Assembly: GCF_017948265.1 (NCBI RefSeq)
Contig: NZ_CP072852.1
Span: forward strand, 1,860,001-1,924,000
Length of the DNA stretch: 64,000 nucleotides
Direction: 5' to 3'
DNA from: Rhodoferax sp. PAMC 29310
Lineage (GTDB): Bacteria > Pseudomonadota > Gammaproteobacteria > Burkholderiales > Burkholderiaceae_C
Position numbers and translations under genes: made by a program. The notes under the pieces are model-generated. The model did no database searches. It was not told where the DNA came from and was given only the letters and a program-made list of their open reading frames with translations. This document shows, one piece after another, positions 36,086 to 44,407 of this stretch; within the stretch, counting starts at the first letter, position 1, and each line of letters opens with the position of its first letter.

Positions 36086-37126
36086 TTACTGAAACGACTC
36101 AAACGTCGCGTTCAAGCGGTCAATGAACTGGCGCTTGACGCTGGCGTCCACAAAACTGGCTTCAAAACTGTTGTGCGCCAGTTGGTAGGCTTGCTGAGCA
36201 CCCAAGCCCAGCGCCGCAAAGGTTTGCGTGAAGTTCTCGTTGATGTAACCGCCAAAGTAGGACGGATCGTCTGAATTGATGGTGGCCACGATGCCTGCCT
36301 CCAGCATTTGCCCAATGTTGTGCTGAGCCAGCGTAGGGAACACGCGCAACTTCAGGTTGGACAAAGGGCATACCGTCAAAGGAATGCGGTCTTTGGCCAG
36401 ACGGGCCATCAGCGCGGAGTCTTTCATGGCTTGCACGCCATGGTCAATGCGCTCCACTTTGAGCACATCCAATGCGCTCCAGATGAAGGCAGGCGGCCCC
36501 TCTTCGCCGGCATGGGCCACCGGGCGCAGGCCCAGTTCCCGACAGCGTGCAAATACCCGTGCGAATTTTTCGGGCGGGTGGCCCATTTCGCTGGAGGCCA
36601 GTCCCACGCCAACGAGTTTGTGCAGCAGCGGCTGCGCTTGCTCCAGGCACTCGAAGGCCTCCTCTTCGCTCAAATGGCGCAAGAAACACAAGATGAGCGA
36701 GGCGCTGATGCCCAGCTCGGCTTTGGCGTCCACACAGGCGCGGTGCAAGCCGTTGATCACCGTGTCTGAACTCAGACCGTGGCCGGTGTGGGTTTGAGTG
36801 TCAAAGAAAATTTCGGTGTGCAGCACGTTGTCGGCCGCCGCGCGCGCCAGGTAGGCGCGGGTCATGTCATAGAAGTCCTGCTCGGTCTTGAGGACGAGGG
36901 TTCCCTCGTGGTAAATGTCCAAAAAGTCCTGCAGGTTGTCGAACACATAGGCTTTGCGCAGGGTTTCCACATCGGGGAAAGCCATGGACAAGCCATTGCG
37001 TTTGGCCAGCGCAAACATCAACTCAGGCTCCAGTGAGCCTTCGATGTGCATGTGCAACTCAGCTTTGGGCATCAGGCGCAGCAACTCAGGCATGCGCTCA
37101 AGGGAAACAATCTTGGGAGTCATCAC
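36086..37126 (-). CDS. Adenine deaminase of the adenosine-deaminase family
   Basis: A 346-residue TIM-barrel deaminase with zinc site 'MPKAELHMHIEGSLEPE', 'VAHAGEEGPPAFIW', 'RIDHGVQAM' and 'SDDPSYFGGYINENF'. The motif 'LRHLSEEEAFE' and the 'SSEMGHPPEKFARVFARCRE' segment are those of the Pseudomonas PA0148-type proteins, which act on adenine rather than adenosine. I therefore favour adenine deaminase, though most pipelines would write adenosine deaminase (add). Adenine to hypoxanthine fits the neighbouring guanine deaminase and xanthine dehydrogenase. It follows the EIIC-type permease gene by about 30 bases on the same strand. Confidence 0.82.
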   Translation of the reverse strand: MMTPKIVSLERMPELLRLMPKAELHMHIEGSLEPELMFALAKRNGLSMAFPDVETLRKAYVFDNLQDFLDIYHEGTLVLKTEQDFYDMTRAYLARAAADNVLHTEIFFDTQTHTGHGLSSDTVINGLHRACVDAKAELGISASLILCFLRHLSEEEAFECLEQAQPLLHKLVGVGLASSEMGHPPEKFARVFARCRELGLRPVAHAGEEGPPAFIWSALDVLKVERIDHGVQAMKDSALMARLAKDRIPLTVCPLSNLKLRVFPTLAQHNIGQMLEAGIVATINSDDPSYFGGYINENFTQTFAALGLGAQQAYQLAHNSFEASFVDASVKRQFIDRLNATFESFQ

Positions 37127-37155
37127 AATCCAGTCAAAAAATCAGTATCAAATTT

Positions 37156-38526
37156 TCACTTCACCATAGCGATGAAGCGTCGGCGTGTAAAGAAAATGCC
37201 GGCGCCTATCAGTGGCAGCACGCCAATGGCCCACCATTGCGCTCGGTACAGGGAATACAGCCAGTAGCGCAGCTGGTGACCGCCGTCGGTAAATGCGGTG
37301 ATTAGGCCCAGCCCCTCCACATTGAACGCGGGTGCCCGATGGGCCAGTTCGGTGTAGGCCGGCGCCATGCTGGAGGCCACCCAGAGAAAGGTGATGATCA
37401 CCGGAATACCGGCCAACACGGCGCGGAACACATTGCCGCGCATCATCAGCACCGACAGGGACATGACGGAAATCACGTTGGGCAAATCCCCCAACGGCAA
37501 TACCCGATTGCCCGGCAGCACCAGCGCAATGCCTATGGCCAGCGCCATGAGCAGCAAACCTGTGACCACTACGGATTTGTGGTGCATGAGAAACCCGGTG
37601 TCCATCGCGACCACCAGATTCTTGCGGCTGGGGAAGTGCCGTTCGACCTGCTCACGCAGGGCGGTGGTGATTGGCATCATGGCTTCTCCGATCAAGCCGG
37701 CACTTTTTGGCAGCAAATACATCACCGCTGCGATATGCACACTCAACTCCAGCGATTCTTTCAAACCATAGTCGGCGGCCAGCGCCAATGCCAGGCCCAT
37801 CAGCACGCCAATCACCATGGGTTCACTGAGCATGTCCAGCGCGGTCAATTGGTCTTCTGCGTCCGACACGGCCTGCTTTTTTTGAGCCGGGTTATAGTTG
37901 ATGGCTTTGATGCCGGGAATGCGGTCGAGCAACCAATCAACGCCCGCCACATACGGGACCAGGCCGTTGACCGAGATGGGCGACGCGGAGATGCCCTTGA
38001 GCCCGGTTTCCCGCTCAACGTCAGGAGCGGTCCACTCGGTCATTTTGAAGCAATAGATCGCCAGCACCAGCGTGGCCGACAAGCCTAACCACAGACTGCC
38101 AGACGTGCTCATGACCAAAACGCCCATGAAGGCGAAATGCCAATAGTTCCAGATGTCGATATAAATCGTGCGTGTCCAGCCCACAGCCAGCAATACCAGA
38201 TTGGTGAGCAGCACCAAGGGAATGGAAATAGCTGCCAACGGCGACGCCCAAGTGATGGCGGCCAAGGGCGGCCAACCCACATCCAGCACCGGAAAGCTCA
38301 AGCCTCTGGCCAACGACAACTGGCGAACCGCCGGGCTGATGTTGGCGACGAAGAAATCAAATGCGATGAAGACGCCCGCAAACCCTGCGGCCAGCGCCAC
38401 CGTGCTAAATAACGCGCGCTGCAAGGGCACACGTGCCGCAAGCGCGATCAAAAAAATGATGATCGGCAGCATCACATAGGCTTTGAAGCTGAAAAAAACC
38501 GTTAGCAGATGTTGAAAAGAGTCCAT
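37156..38526 (-). CDS. Galactitol-type PTS EIIC-like permease, orphan
   Basis: A 456-residue protein with about ten to eleven membrane segments, of the EIIC-Gat family ('ITWASPLAAISIPLVLLTNL', 'DIWNYWHFAFMGVLV', 'GLIGEAMMPITTALREQVER', 'LPLGDLPNVISVMSLSVL'). No EIIA, EIIB, HPr or enzyme I gene is near, and no sugar gene accompanies it. It lies between the purine nucleoside-binding lipoprotein and adenine deaminase genes, all on one strand. The context suggests a non-phosphorylating transporter for a purine base or nucleoside-derived pentose, but this is inference. Confidence 0.8.
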   Translation of the reverse strand: MDSFQHLLTVFFSFKAYVMLPIIIFLIALAARVPLQRALFSTVALAAGFAGVFIAFDFFVANISPAVRQLSLARGLSFPVLDVGWPPLAAITWASPLAAISIPLVLLTNLVLLAVGWTRTIYIDIWNYWHFAFMGVLVMSTSGSLWLGLSATLVLAIYCFKMTEWTAPDVERETGLKGISASPISVNGLVPYVAGVDWLLDRIPGIKAINYNPAQKKQAVSDAEDQLTALDMLSEPMVIGVLMGLALALAADYGLKESLELSVHIAAVMYLLPKSAGLIGEAMMPITTALREQVERHFPSRKNLVVAMDTGFLMHHKSVVVTGLLLMALAIGIALVLPGNRVLPLGDLPNVISVMSLSVLMMRGNVFRAVLAGIPVIITFLWVASSMAPAYTELAHRAPAFNVEGLGLITAFTDGGHQLRYWLYSLYRAQWWAIGVLPLIGAGIFFTRRRFIAMVK

Positions 38527-38576
38527 GGCATGAGATGGGCGAGGGAGCGGTGGTTAGGGGGTGTCTGAAAAACAAA

Positions 38577-38597
38577 GGCCGCCCGAAGGCGGCCCTT
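38577..38597 (-). terminator. Terminator after the BMP-type lipoprotein gene
   Basis: GGCCGCC, loop CGAA, GGCGGCC. On the minus strand the stem is extended by AAGG/CCTT with one bulge and followed by TTTGTTTTT. It lies about 20 bases after the stop of the lipoprotein gene and separates it, at least partly, from the EIIC-type gene. Confidence 0.82.
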
Positions 38598-38616
38598 GAT
38601 GAGGCGCTAAAGCGAC

Positions 38617-39780
38617 TTATTTGGCACCAGGCACTTTACCTTCCACGCCCTTGACGTAGAAGTTCAGGCCACCGAGGAACTTGTCGTCAGCGACGGTGTC
38701 CTTCTCGATTTGAACTTTACCCGTGTTGTCCATGATCGGACCTTTCCAGATTGAGAAGCTGCCGTCTTTCAGACCGGCTTTGACTTCTTCAACTTTGGCT
38801 TTAACATCGGCAGGCACGTCTTCAGCGATGGACACGATGTCAATCGCGCCTTCTTTCACGCCCCACCAAGCGGCCTCGCCACCCTTCCAGGTGCCGTCAA
38901 GCGCCTCTTTGGTGGCCTTGATGTAGTAAGGACCCCAGTTGATCACGGCAGATGCCAGGTGGGCTTTGGGGCCGTAAGCAGTCATGTCGGAATCCCAACC
39001 GAAGGCGCGCTTGCCCTTGGCTTCTGCGGCTTTCAGAACGGCAGGTGAGTCTGTGTTCTGGAACAAAACGTCTGCGCCGCCATTCATCAGCGACGTGGCC
39101 GCTTCGGTCTCTTTCGGTGGGTCAAACCAGCCGTTCACCCACACCACTTTGGTCTTGACCTTGGGGTTACTGCTTTGTGCACCCAGTGTAAAGCTGTTGA
39201 TGTTGCGAATCACCTCAGGAATTGGGATGGACGCGACCACACCCAGAGTGTTGGTCTTGGTCATCTTGCCGGCAATCACACCTGCCAGGTACGCGCCTTC
39301 GTAGGTACGGCTGTCATAGGTGCGCATGTTCTCGGCTTGTTTGTAGCCGGTGGCGTGCTCAAACTTCACGTCTTTCATGTCGGCAGCGATCTTGAGCATG
39401 GGCTCCATGTAGCCAAAAGTCGTACCAAAAATAAGTTTATTGCCCTGGCCCGCCATGTCGCGAATCACGCGCTCGGCATCCGCCGATTCAGGCACGTTTT
39501 CAACATAGGAGGTGACGACCTTGTCGCCGAACTCAGCTTCAATGGCTTTGCGGCCGTTGTCGTGTGCAAACGTCCAGCCACCGTCACCCACAGGGCCGAC
39601 GTAGGCAAAACCGATTTTCAGCGGTTCAACCTTGGGAGCAGGTGCCTCAACCACTGGCACGGGGGCCGGTGCGGGCGCAGGAGCTGGCTCTTCTTTTTTG
39701 CCGCACCCTACCAGCGCAGCGGAGGCTACAGCCGTGAGTGCCGCTATTTTCAGCAGCGAGCGTTTTTGCAGATCAGTCAT
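38617..39780 (-). CDS. BMP-family nucleoside-binding lipoprotein of an ABC transporter
   Basis: A 387-residue precursor. The signal peptide ends in lipobox L23-V-G-C26, followed by a Pro/Ala linker (residues 30-50) and a BMP/PnrA substrate-binding domain. Typical segments are 'IGFAYVGPVGDGGWTFAHDN', 'QGNKLIFGTTFGYMEPML', 'TYDSRTYEGAYLAGVIAG' and 'FQNTDSPAVLKAAEAKG'. Family members bind purine nucleosides. It is the last transporter gene, after two permeases and the ATPase, and a strong terminator follows it. Confidence 0.92.
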   Translation of the reverse strand: MTDLQKRSLLKIAALTAVASAALVGCGKKEEPAPAPAPAPVPVVEAPAPKVEPLKIGFAYVGPVGDGGWTFAHDNGRKAIEAEFGDKVVTSYVENVPESADAERVIRDMAGQGNKLIFGTTFGYMEPMLKIAADMKDVKFEHATGYKQAENMRTYDSRTYEGAYLAGVIAGKMTKTNTLGVVASIPIPEVIRNINSFTLGAQSSNPKVKTKVVWVNGWFDPPKETEAATSLMNGGADVLFQNTDSPAVLKAAEAKGKRAFGWDSDMTAYGPKAHLASAVINWGPYYIKATKEALDGTWKGGEAAWWGVKEGAIDIVSIAEDVPADVKAKVEEVKAGLKDGSFSIWKGPIMDNTGKVQIEKDTVADDKFLGGLNFYVKGVEGKVPGAK

Positions 39781-39827
39781 CTAAATTCTTTCTTTGGAGG
39801 ATTGGCGACAGGTTAAGAAAAGTTCAA

Positions 39828-40748
39828 TTATGAACCGGGATAAAACGGTTTTCCAATGGAAGCGGGCATATTGATGCGAATCCATTGTGGGTTGCGGGAA
39901 ATCAGGGCCAGCACGACGATGGTCGCCACATAAGGCAGCATGCTCAAAAACTGGCTAGGCACATTCACACCGATGCCCTGCAAGTGAAACTGCAGCATGG
40001 TGACCCCACCAAACAAATAAGCCCCCAGCAAAACGCGCGCTGGGCGCCAAGTGGCAAACGTCGTCAAGGCCAGCGCGATCCAGCCTTTGCCGGCCACCAT
40101 GCCCTCTACCCACAGCGGGGTGTAGATGATCGACAAGTAGGCCCCCGCCAGACCACATAAAGCCCCACCAACCACCACAGCCAACAAGCGAATACGACGC
40201 ACCGGGTAGCCCAGGGCGTGCGCCGATTCAGGACTTTCCCCCACACTGCGCATGATCAGGCCGCTGCGCGTGCGGTACATGAACCAGATCAGGGCCAAAG
40301 CCAAGAAGACTGTGAGGTACACCAAAGGGTGATGGCGGAACAGCGCTGGGCCCACGAGGGGGATGTCCGACAGGAACGGAATGGCGAAACTAGGGCGCGG
40401 TGGCATGGTGGCCTGCACAAAACCTGTTCCCACAAAGGCCGAGAACCCCGCTCCAAACAGCGTGAGCGCCAGTCCGGTGGCGTACTGGTTGGTATTGAGC
40501 CAAATCACCAGCAGGCCAAAAATGGCCGCCAACACGGCACCCGCGCCCATACCCGCGGCAAAACCGAGCCAGTCGTTGCCCGTGTGCACCACGGTGGCAA
40601 AGCCAGCAATGGCGGCGCACAACATCATGCCCTCAGCGCCCAGATTGACGATGCCGACCTTTTCATTGATCAGCAAACCTAGCGAGGCCAACGCCAGCAC
40701 CGTGCCCGCATTGAGCGTGGCCGCCAGAAGAAGTGCGTAGGAGTCCAT
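39828..40748 (-). CDS. ABC transporter permease, nucleoside (BMP-type) system, second permease
   Basis: A 306-residue membrane protein with about eight to nine helices of the BPD_transp_2 family. It begins 'LLLAATLNAGTVLALASLGL' and carries 'EKVGIVNLGAEGMMLCAAIA', the typical coupling segment of this permease type, and 'MRSVGESPESAHALGYPVRR'. It pairs with the 353-residue permease encoded directly upstream: the two genes overlap by one base at 40748. Together with the ATPase and lipoprotein it forms a nucleoside importer. Confidence 0.9.
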   Translation of the reverse strand: MDSYALLLAATLNAGTVLALASLGLLINEKVGIVNLGAEGMMLCAAIAGFATVVHTGNDWLGFAAGMGAGAVLAAIFGLLVIWLNTNQYATGLALTLFGAGFSAFVGTGFVQATMPPRPSFAIPFLSDIPLVGPALFRHHPLVYLTVFLALALIWFMYRTRSGLIMRSVGESPESAHALGYPVRRIRLLAVVVGGALCGLAGAYLSIIYTPLWVEGMVAGKGWIALALTTFATWRPARVLLGAYLFGGVTMLQFHLQGIGVNVPSQFLSMLPYVATIVVLALISRNPQWIRINMPASIGKPFYPGS

Positions 40749-41809
40749 TACTTGCGCCCTTTGAAAGAAAGCCGGTAGTTCACCAGCGTGTCACACGCCA
40801 GCAGGCTGAACAGAAGCAGGCCCTGAAACACGCCCGTCAGTGACTTGGTCAGTCCCAAACGGGACTGGGCCATTTCGCCGCCGATATAGAACATGCTCAT
40901 CAAAATCGCCGAAAACACCATGCCGACCGGGTGCAGACGCCCCACGTAGGCCACGATGATGGCCGCAAAACCATAGCCTGCGGGCACATAGGTGGTGAGC
41001 TGGCCGATTGGCCCGGCCACTTCCAATGCGCCGGCCAGACCGGCCGCCCCGCCCGATATCAACAAGGCTGTCCACAAGGCACGACGTGAGGAAAATCCGG
41101 CATAGCGCGCCGCTGCCGGCGCCAACCCTCCGACCTGCAAGGAGAATCCGGCCCGGGTCCGAAACAGAAACACCCACAATCCAGCGACGCCCGCCAAGGC
41201 AAACAGCACACCAATGGTCACACGAGAGCCGTCAAACAGTCGCGGAATCCGGGTGATTGCATCGAAGGTCTTGCTTTGAGGAAAATTGAACCCGTTTGGA
41301 TCCTTCCACGGCCCGCCGACCATGTAGCTCAGCACTTGCACAGCAACGTAGACCAGCATCAGACTCACCAAAATTTCATTGGCGTTGAACCGATCCCGCA
41401 GTATGGCGGTCACACTCGCCCACAGCATGCCCCCCAGCACCCCGGCGGCAATGATCGGCACCACAATCCAGGCCCCGGTCGTTTTGTCAGCCAACAGCGC
41501 GACACCACCGGCAAAAATAGCGCCCATGATGTACTGGCCTTCGGCGCCAATGTTCCAAATATTGGAGCGAAAACACACGGCCAGCCCCAAGGCAATGATC
41601 AACAAGGGCGTGGCCTTAACCAGCAACTCGCCAATGGCGTAGGCGTTCTTGATGGGCAACCAGAAAAACATTTCCAGCCCCTTGACGGGGTCTTTGCCCA
41701 GCAAAGTGAACATGAGCGTGCCAATCACCACGGTGATCAGCAGCGCCAGCAACGGTGAGCCATAGCTCCACAGGCTGGACGGTTGGGGGCGCGCTTCAAG
41801 CTTAAGCAT
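40748..41809 (-). CDS. ABC transporter permease, nucleoside (BMP-type) system, first permease
   Basis: A 353-residue membrane protein of the BPD_transp_2 family. It shows 'VCFRSNIWNIGAEGQYIMGA' (coupling region), 'DRFNANEILVSLMLVYVAVQ' and 'PAAARYAGFSSRRALWTALL'. Its start overlaps the end of the ATPase gene by eight bases, and its stop overlaps the start of the second permease by one base, so the three are translationally coupled. Confidence 0.9.
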   Translation of the reverse strand: MLKLEARPQPSSLWSYGSPLLALLITVVIGTLMFTLLGKDPVKGLEMFFWLPIKNAYAIGELLVKATPLLIIALGLAVCFRSNIWNIGAEGQYIMGAIFAGGVALLADKTTGAWIVVPIIAAGVLGGMLWASVTAILRDRFNANEILVSLMLVYVAVQVLSYMVGGPWKDPNGFNFPQSKTFDAITRIPRLFDGSRVTIGVLFALAGVAGLWVFLFRTRAGFSLQVGGLAPAAARYAGFSSRRALWTALLISGGAAGLAGALEVAGPIGQLTTYVPAGYGFAAIIVAYVGRLHPVGMVFSAILMSMFYIGGEMAQSRLGLTKSLTGVFQGLLLFSLLACDTLVNYRLSFKGRK

Positions 41810-43361
41810 GGGCGGCCTCCGATTCAGTGCGCAGCAGGTGGTCCTGCACGTCTTTGTGCCACAGGCCGCTCATCCATTCGCCAATTTTTTCCACCGTGGC
41901 ATCCGCCACGGGCACCGAGGGGGACAGTCGCCCATGCGCAATCACATGCAGCCGGTCACACACTTCAAACAATTCATCCAGCTCTTCGCTGACCACCAGC
42001 ACGGCGCAACCGGCGTCGCGCAGCGCTAGAATTTCGCCTCGAATCTGCGCTGCCGCACCCACGTCAACGCCCCAAGTGGGCTGGGAGACGATGAAGAGTT
42101 TAGGCTTCGCGTCAATCTCGCGCCCCACAATAAACTTTTGCAAATTACCCCCAGACAGCGAACGGGCCGCCGCGCGCGGGCCATTGGCCTTGACGTTAAA
42201 GCGTTTGATGATGCCAGCCGCATGCGTTTGCAGTTGGGCGATCCGAATCCAGCCGCCCGCAAAACGCGGCCACGAAATCGCATCATCGCGGGTCAGCAGC
42301 ATGTTCTGCGCGAGGCTGAGTGTGGGCACAGCGCCACGCCCTAATCGTTCCTCTGGCACAAAGTGCAAGCCCAGTCGGCGCCGGTGCGCCGGGTGCATTT
42401 TGGCGACATCGGCATCTTCGATCTGAATAGAGCCCGCGGGTGAGCGCACATCTTCGCCCGACAAGGCGTACAACAATTCACGCTGTCCGTTGCCCGAGAC
42501 GCCCGCAATGCCCACGACTTCGCCGGCACGCACGTGCATACTAAGATCGACTAGGTCCACACCAAACTGGTCATCGCGTGCCAAGCTGAGGTTCTGCACC
42601 TGCAACACCACCCCACCGGTGTTGGGGGCTCGGCGGGTCAACAGTGGCGGCTCGGCGCCAATCATCAGTTTGGAAAGCGAGGCGTTGGATTCTTCCGCAG
42701 GGTTACAAGTCCCGGTGACCTTGCCGCCGCGCAGCACAGTGCAGGCATTGCACAGCTCGCGAATTTCATGCAGCTTGTGGCTGATGTACAAGATGCTGCA
42801 ACCCTCGCTGGCGAGTTTCTTCAGCACCACAAACAGCTTGTCCACCGCTTGCGGGGTCAGCACCGAGGTGGGCTCGTCCAGAATCAACAACTGCGGGTTC
42901 GTCAACAAGGCACGAATGATCTCTACCCGTTGCATCTCGCCCACGCTCAAGGTGTGCACGGGCCGCGCGGGGTCAATGTCCAAACCATACTCGGCCGCCT
43001 TGGCGGTGATGCTGCGGGTCACTTCATCCAGCGTCAGGGTTTTGCTCAGCCCCAGCCACACGTTTTCCGCCACGGTGATGGTGTCAAACAAACTGAAATG
43101 CTGAAACACCATGCTGATGCCCAGCGCCCTCGCCTCTTGTGGGTTGCGCACATGTGCCACCTTGCCATTGAAGTGCACCGTGCCTGAATCGGGTTTGACT
43201 GAGCCGTAGATGATTTTCATCAGTGTGGACTTGCCCGCGCCGTTTTCACCCAACACCGCGTGGGTTTCTCCCGGTAGGACAGTCAGCGACACATCGCTGT
43301 TGGCCACGACACCTGGGTAGCTTTTGGTGATATTGGCTAATTGAAGTCGAGGAATGGTCAT
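41802..43361 (-). CDS. ABC transporter ATP-binding protein, nucleoside (BMP-type) system
   Basis: A 519-residue duplicated ATPase. The first cassette has Walker A 'GENGAGKSTLMKIIYG', signature 'LSVGEMQRVEIIRAL' and Walker B 'LLILDEPTSVL'. The second has a degenerate Walker A ('GVSGNGQRELLYALSG'), signature 'LSGGNLQKFIVGRE' and a changed Walker B ending 'LFIVSQPTWGVD'. This asymmetry is normal in sugar/nucleoside importers of this family (compare YufO/NupO). The start overlaps the stop of the LysR gene by four bases (ATGA), so the regulator gene and transporter genes are in one operon. Confidence 0.92.
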   Translation of the reverse strand: MTIPRLQLANITKSYPGVVANSDVSLTVLPGETHAVLGENGAGKSTLMKIIYGSVKPDSGTVHFNGKVAHVRNPQEARALGISMVFQHFSLFDTITVAENVWLGLSKTLTLDEVTRSITAKAAEYGLDIDPARPVHTLSVGEMQRVEIIRALLTNPQLLILDEPTSVLTPQAVDKLFVVLKKLASEGCSILYISHKLHEIRELCNACTVLRGGKVTGTCNPAEESNASLSKLMIGAEPPLLTRRAPNTGGVVLQVQNLSLARDDQFGVDLVDLSMHVRAGEVVGIAGVSGNGQRELLYALSGEDVRSPAGSIQIEDADVAKMHPAHRRRLGLHFVPEERLGRGAVPTLSLAQNMLLTRDDAISWPRFAGGWIRIAQLQTHAAGIIKRFNVKANGPRAAARSLSGGNLQKFIVGREIDAKPKLFIVSQPTWGVDVGAAAQIRGEILALRDAGCAVLVVSEELDELFEVCDRLHVIAHGRLSPSVPVADATVEKIGEWMSGLWHKDVQDHLLRTESEAAHA

Positions 43362-44308
43362 GCGGGGGCTTGTTTCTCTTTGTTCTTAAGCGTGGCAGCC
43401 ACTGATTTGACCCGCTCGCGCAGCCATTTGGCCGCGGTTGCGGTATGGGTTCGCTCATGCCAGAGTTGGTAGTACATCATGCGCGGAAACTCGATCGGAC
43501 TGGGGAGTATCGTCAATGGCAGGTGGTCAATATAGCGCTCGCAGTATTGGCGCCCAGTCGTGAGTACAAGCAAGGTGGATGCCACCATGGCAGGAATCAA
43601 ACCAAAATGAGGGCAGCGTGCGGTGATGTTGCGCTGCAGGCCCAAAGCGTCCAGGTGGTCGTCAATCACGCCCTTGGCACCCGGATGGGTAGCCGTGGGG
43701 GCAATGTGGTCCGCCTCCAGCCATGCTGCGGCGTCCCAACCCCGGCGCACGGCAGGGTGTTGGGTGGCCACCAGCGACACCACTTCGTCGCCAAACAGGC
43801 GCCCAAGGTGCAGGTCGTCTGGCGGCGTGGCCCAGTTGCCAATCACCACATCCACCTCACCCTGTGCCAATTGCGCCCGGTAGTCAGACGCGGCCGACAG
43901 CGGCAAAATTTCGATATAACACAGCGGCGCCTGAGACTTAATTTGCGCCACCAGGTGCGGCAAAAACAAGGGGTCAAGATAGTCACTGGCACCCACGCGA
44001 AAGGTGTTTTGTGCCGTGGCGGGATCAAACCCACGGGCATCTGAAAACAACATTTCAGCGGCGCGCAGAATGCTGGCGGCGGGCTCAACCATGCGCAGGG
44101 CAGCATCGGTGGGCACCATACCGGCGCCTGAACGCACCAAAAGAGGGTCGCCCGCAAAGTCACGCAGGCGTTTGAGCGACGCGCTGACCGCCGGCTGGTG
44201 CATGCCCAGTCGGATGGCGGCTTTGGAAACGCTTCGTTCTGTTAACACCGTGTGCAAGACCCTGATCAAATGAAGATCAATCTTGTCGAATAGGACGTGG
44301 TCTCTCAT
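43358..44308 (-). CDS. LysR-type regulator of the purine region
   Basis: A 316-residue LysR regulator. The N-terminal winged helix is in 'DLHLIRVLHTVLTERSVSKA' and 'LGMHQPAVSASLKRLRDFAG'; the C-terminal part is a periplasmic-binding-protein-like effector domain. It is read away from xdhA across a 99-base divergent region and its stop overlaps the start of the transporter ATPase. This arrangement makes it the likely regulator of both xdhAB and the nucleoside transporter, with a purine or related compound as effector. The effector cannot be read from the sequence. Confidence 0.88.
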   Translation of the reverse strand: MRDHVLFDKIDLHLIRVLHTVLTERSVSKAAIRLGMHQPAVSASLKRLRDFAGDPLLVRSGAGMVPTDAALRMVEPAASILRAAEMLFSDARGFDPATAQNTFRVGASDYLDPLFLPHLVAQIKSQAPLCYIEILPLSAASDYRAQLAQGEVDVVIGNWATPPDDLHLGRLFGDEVVSLVATQHPAVRRGWDAAAWLEADHIAPTATHPGAKGVIDDHLDALGLQRNITARCPHFGLIPAMVASTLLVLTTGRQYCERYIDHLPLTILPSPIEFPRMMYYQLWHERTHTATAAKWLRERVKSVAATLKNKEKQAPA

Positions 44309-44337
44309 ACCTGTGTTTGCATTGGTGTCATACGCTA

Positions 44338-44351
44338 GTGCTTATAGGCAC
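44338..44351. promoter_or_regulatory. Candidate LysR operator between the LysR gene and xdhA
   Basis: GTGC, TTATAG, GCAC: a short dyad of the T-N10-A form, close to the T-N11-A pattern of LysR boxes. It sits 30 bases upstream of the regulator start and 57 upstream of xdhA. It is only a candidate because the arms are four bases. Confidence 0.35.
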
Positions 44352-44407
44352 AGTGGCTGTCTCGTTTTACCCTTGTTCGAACCCTTTGAGCTTACCCAAA
44401 ACTGCCC

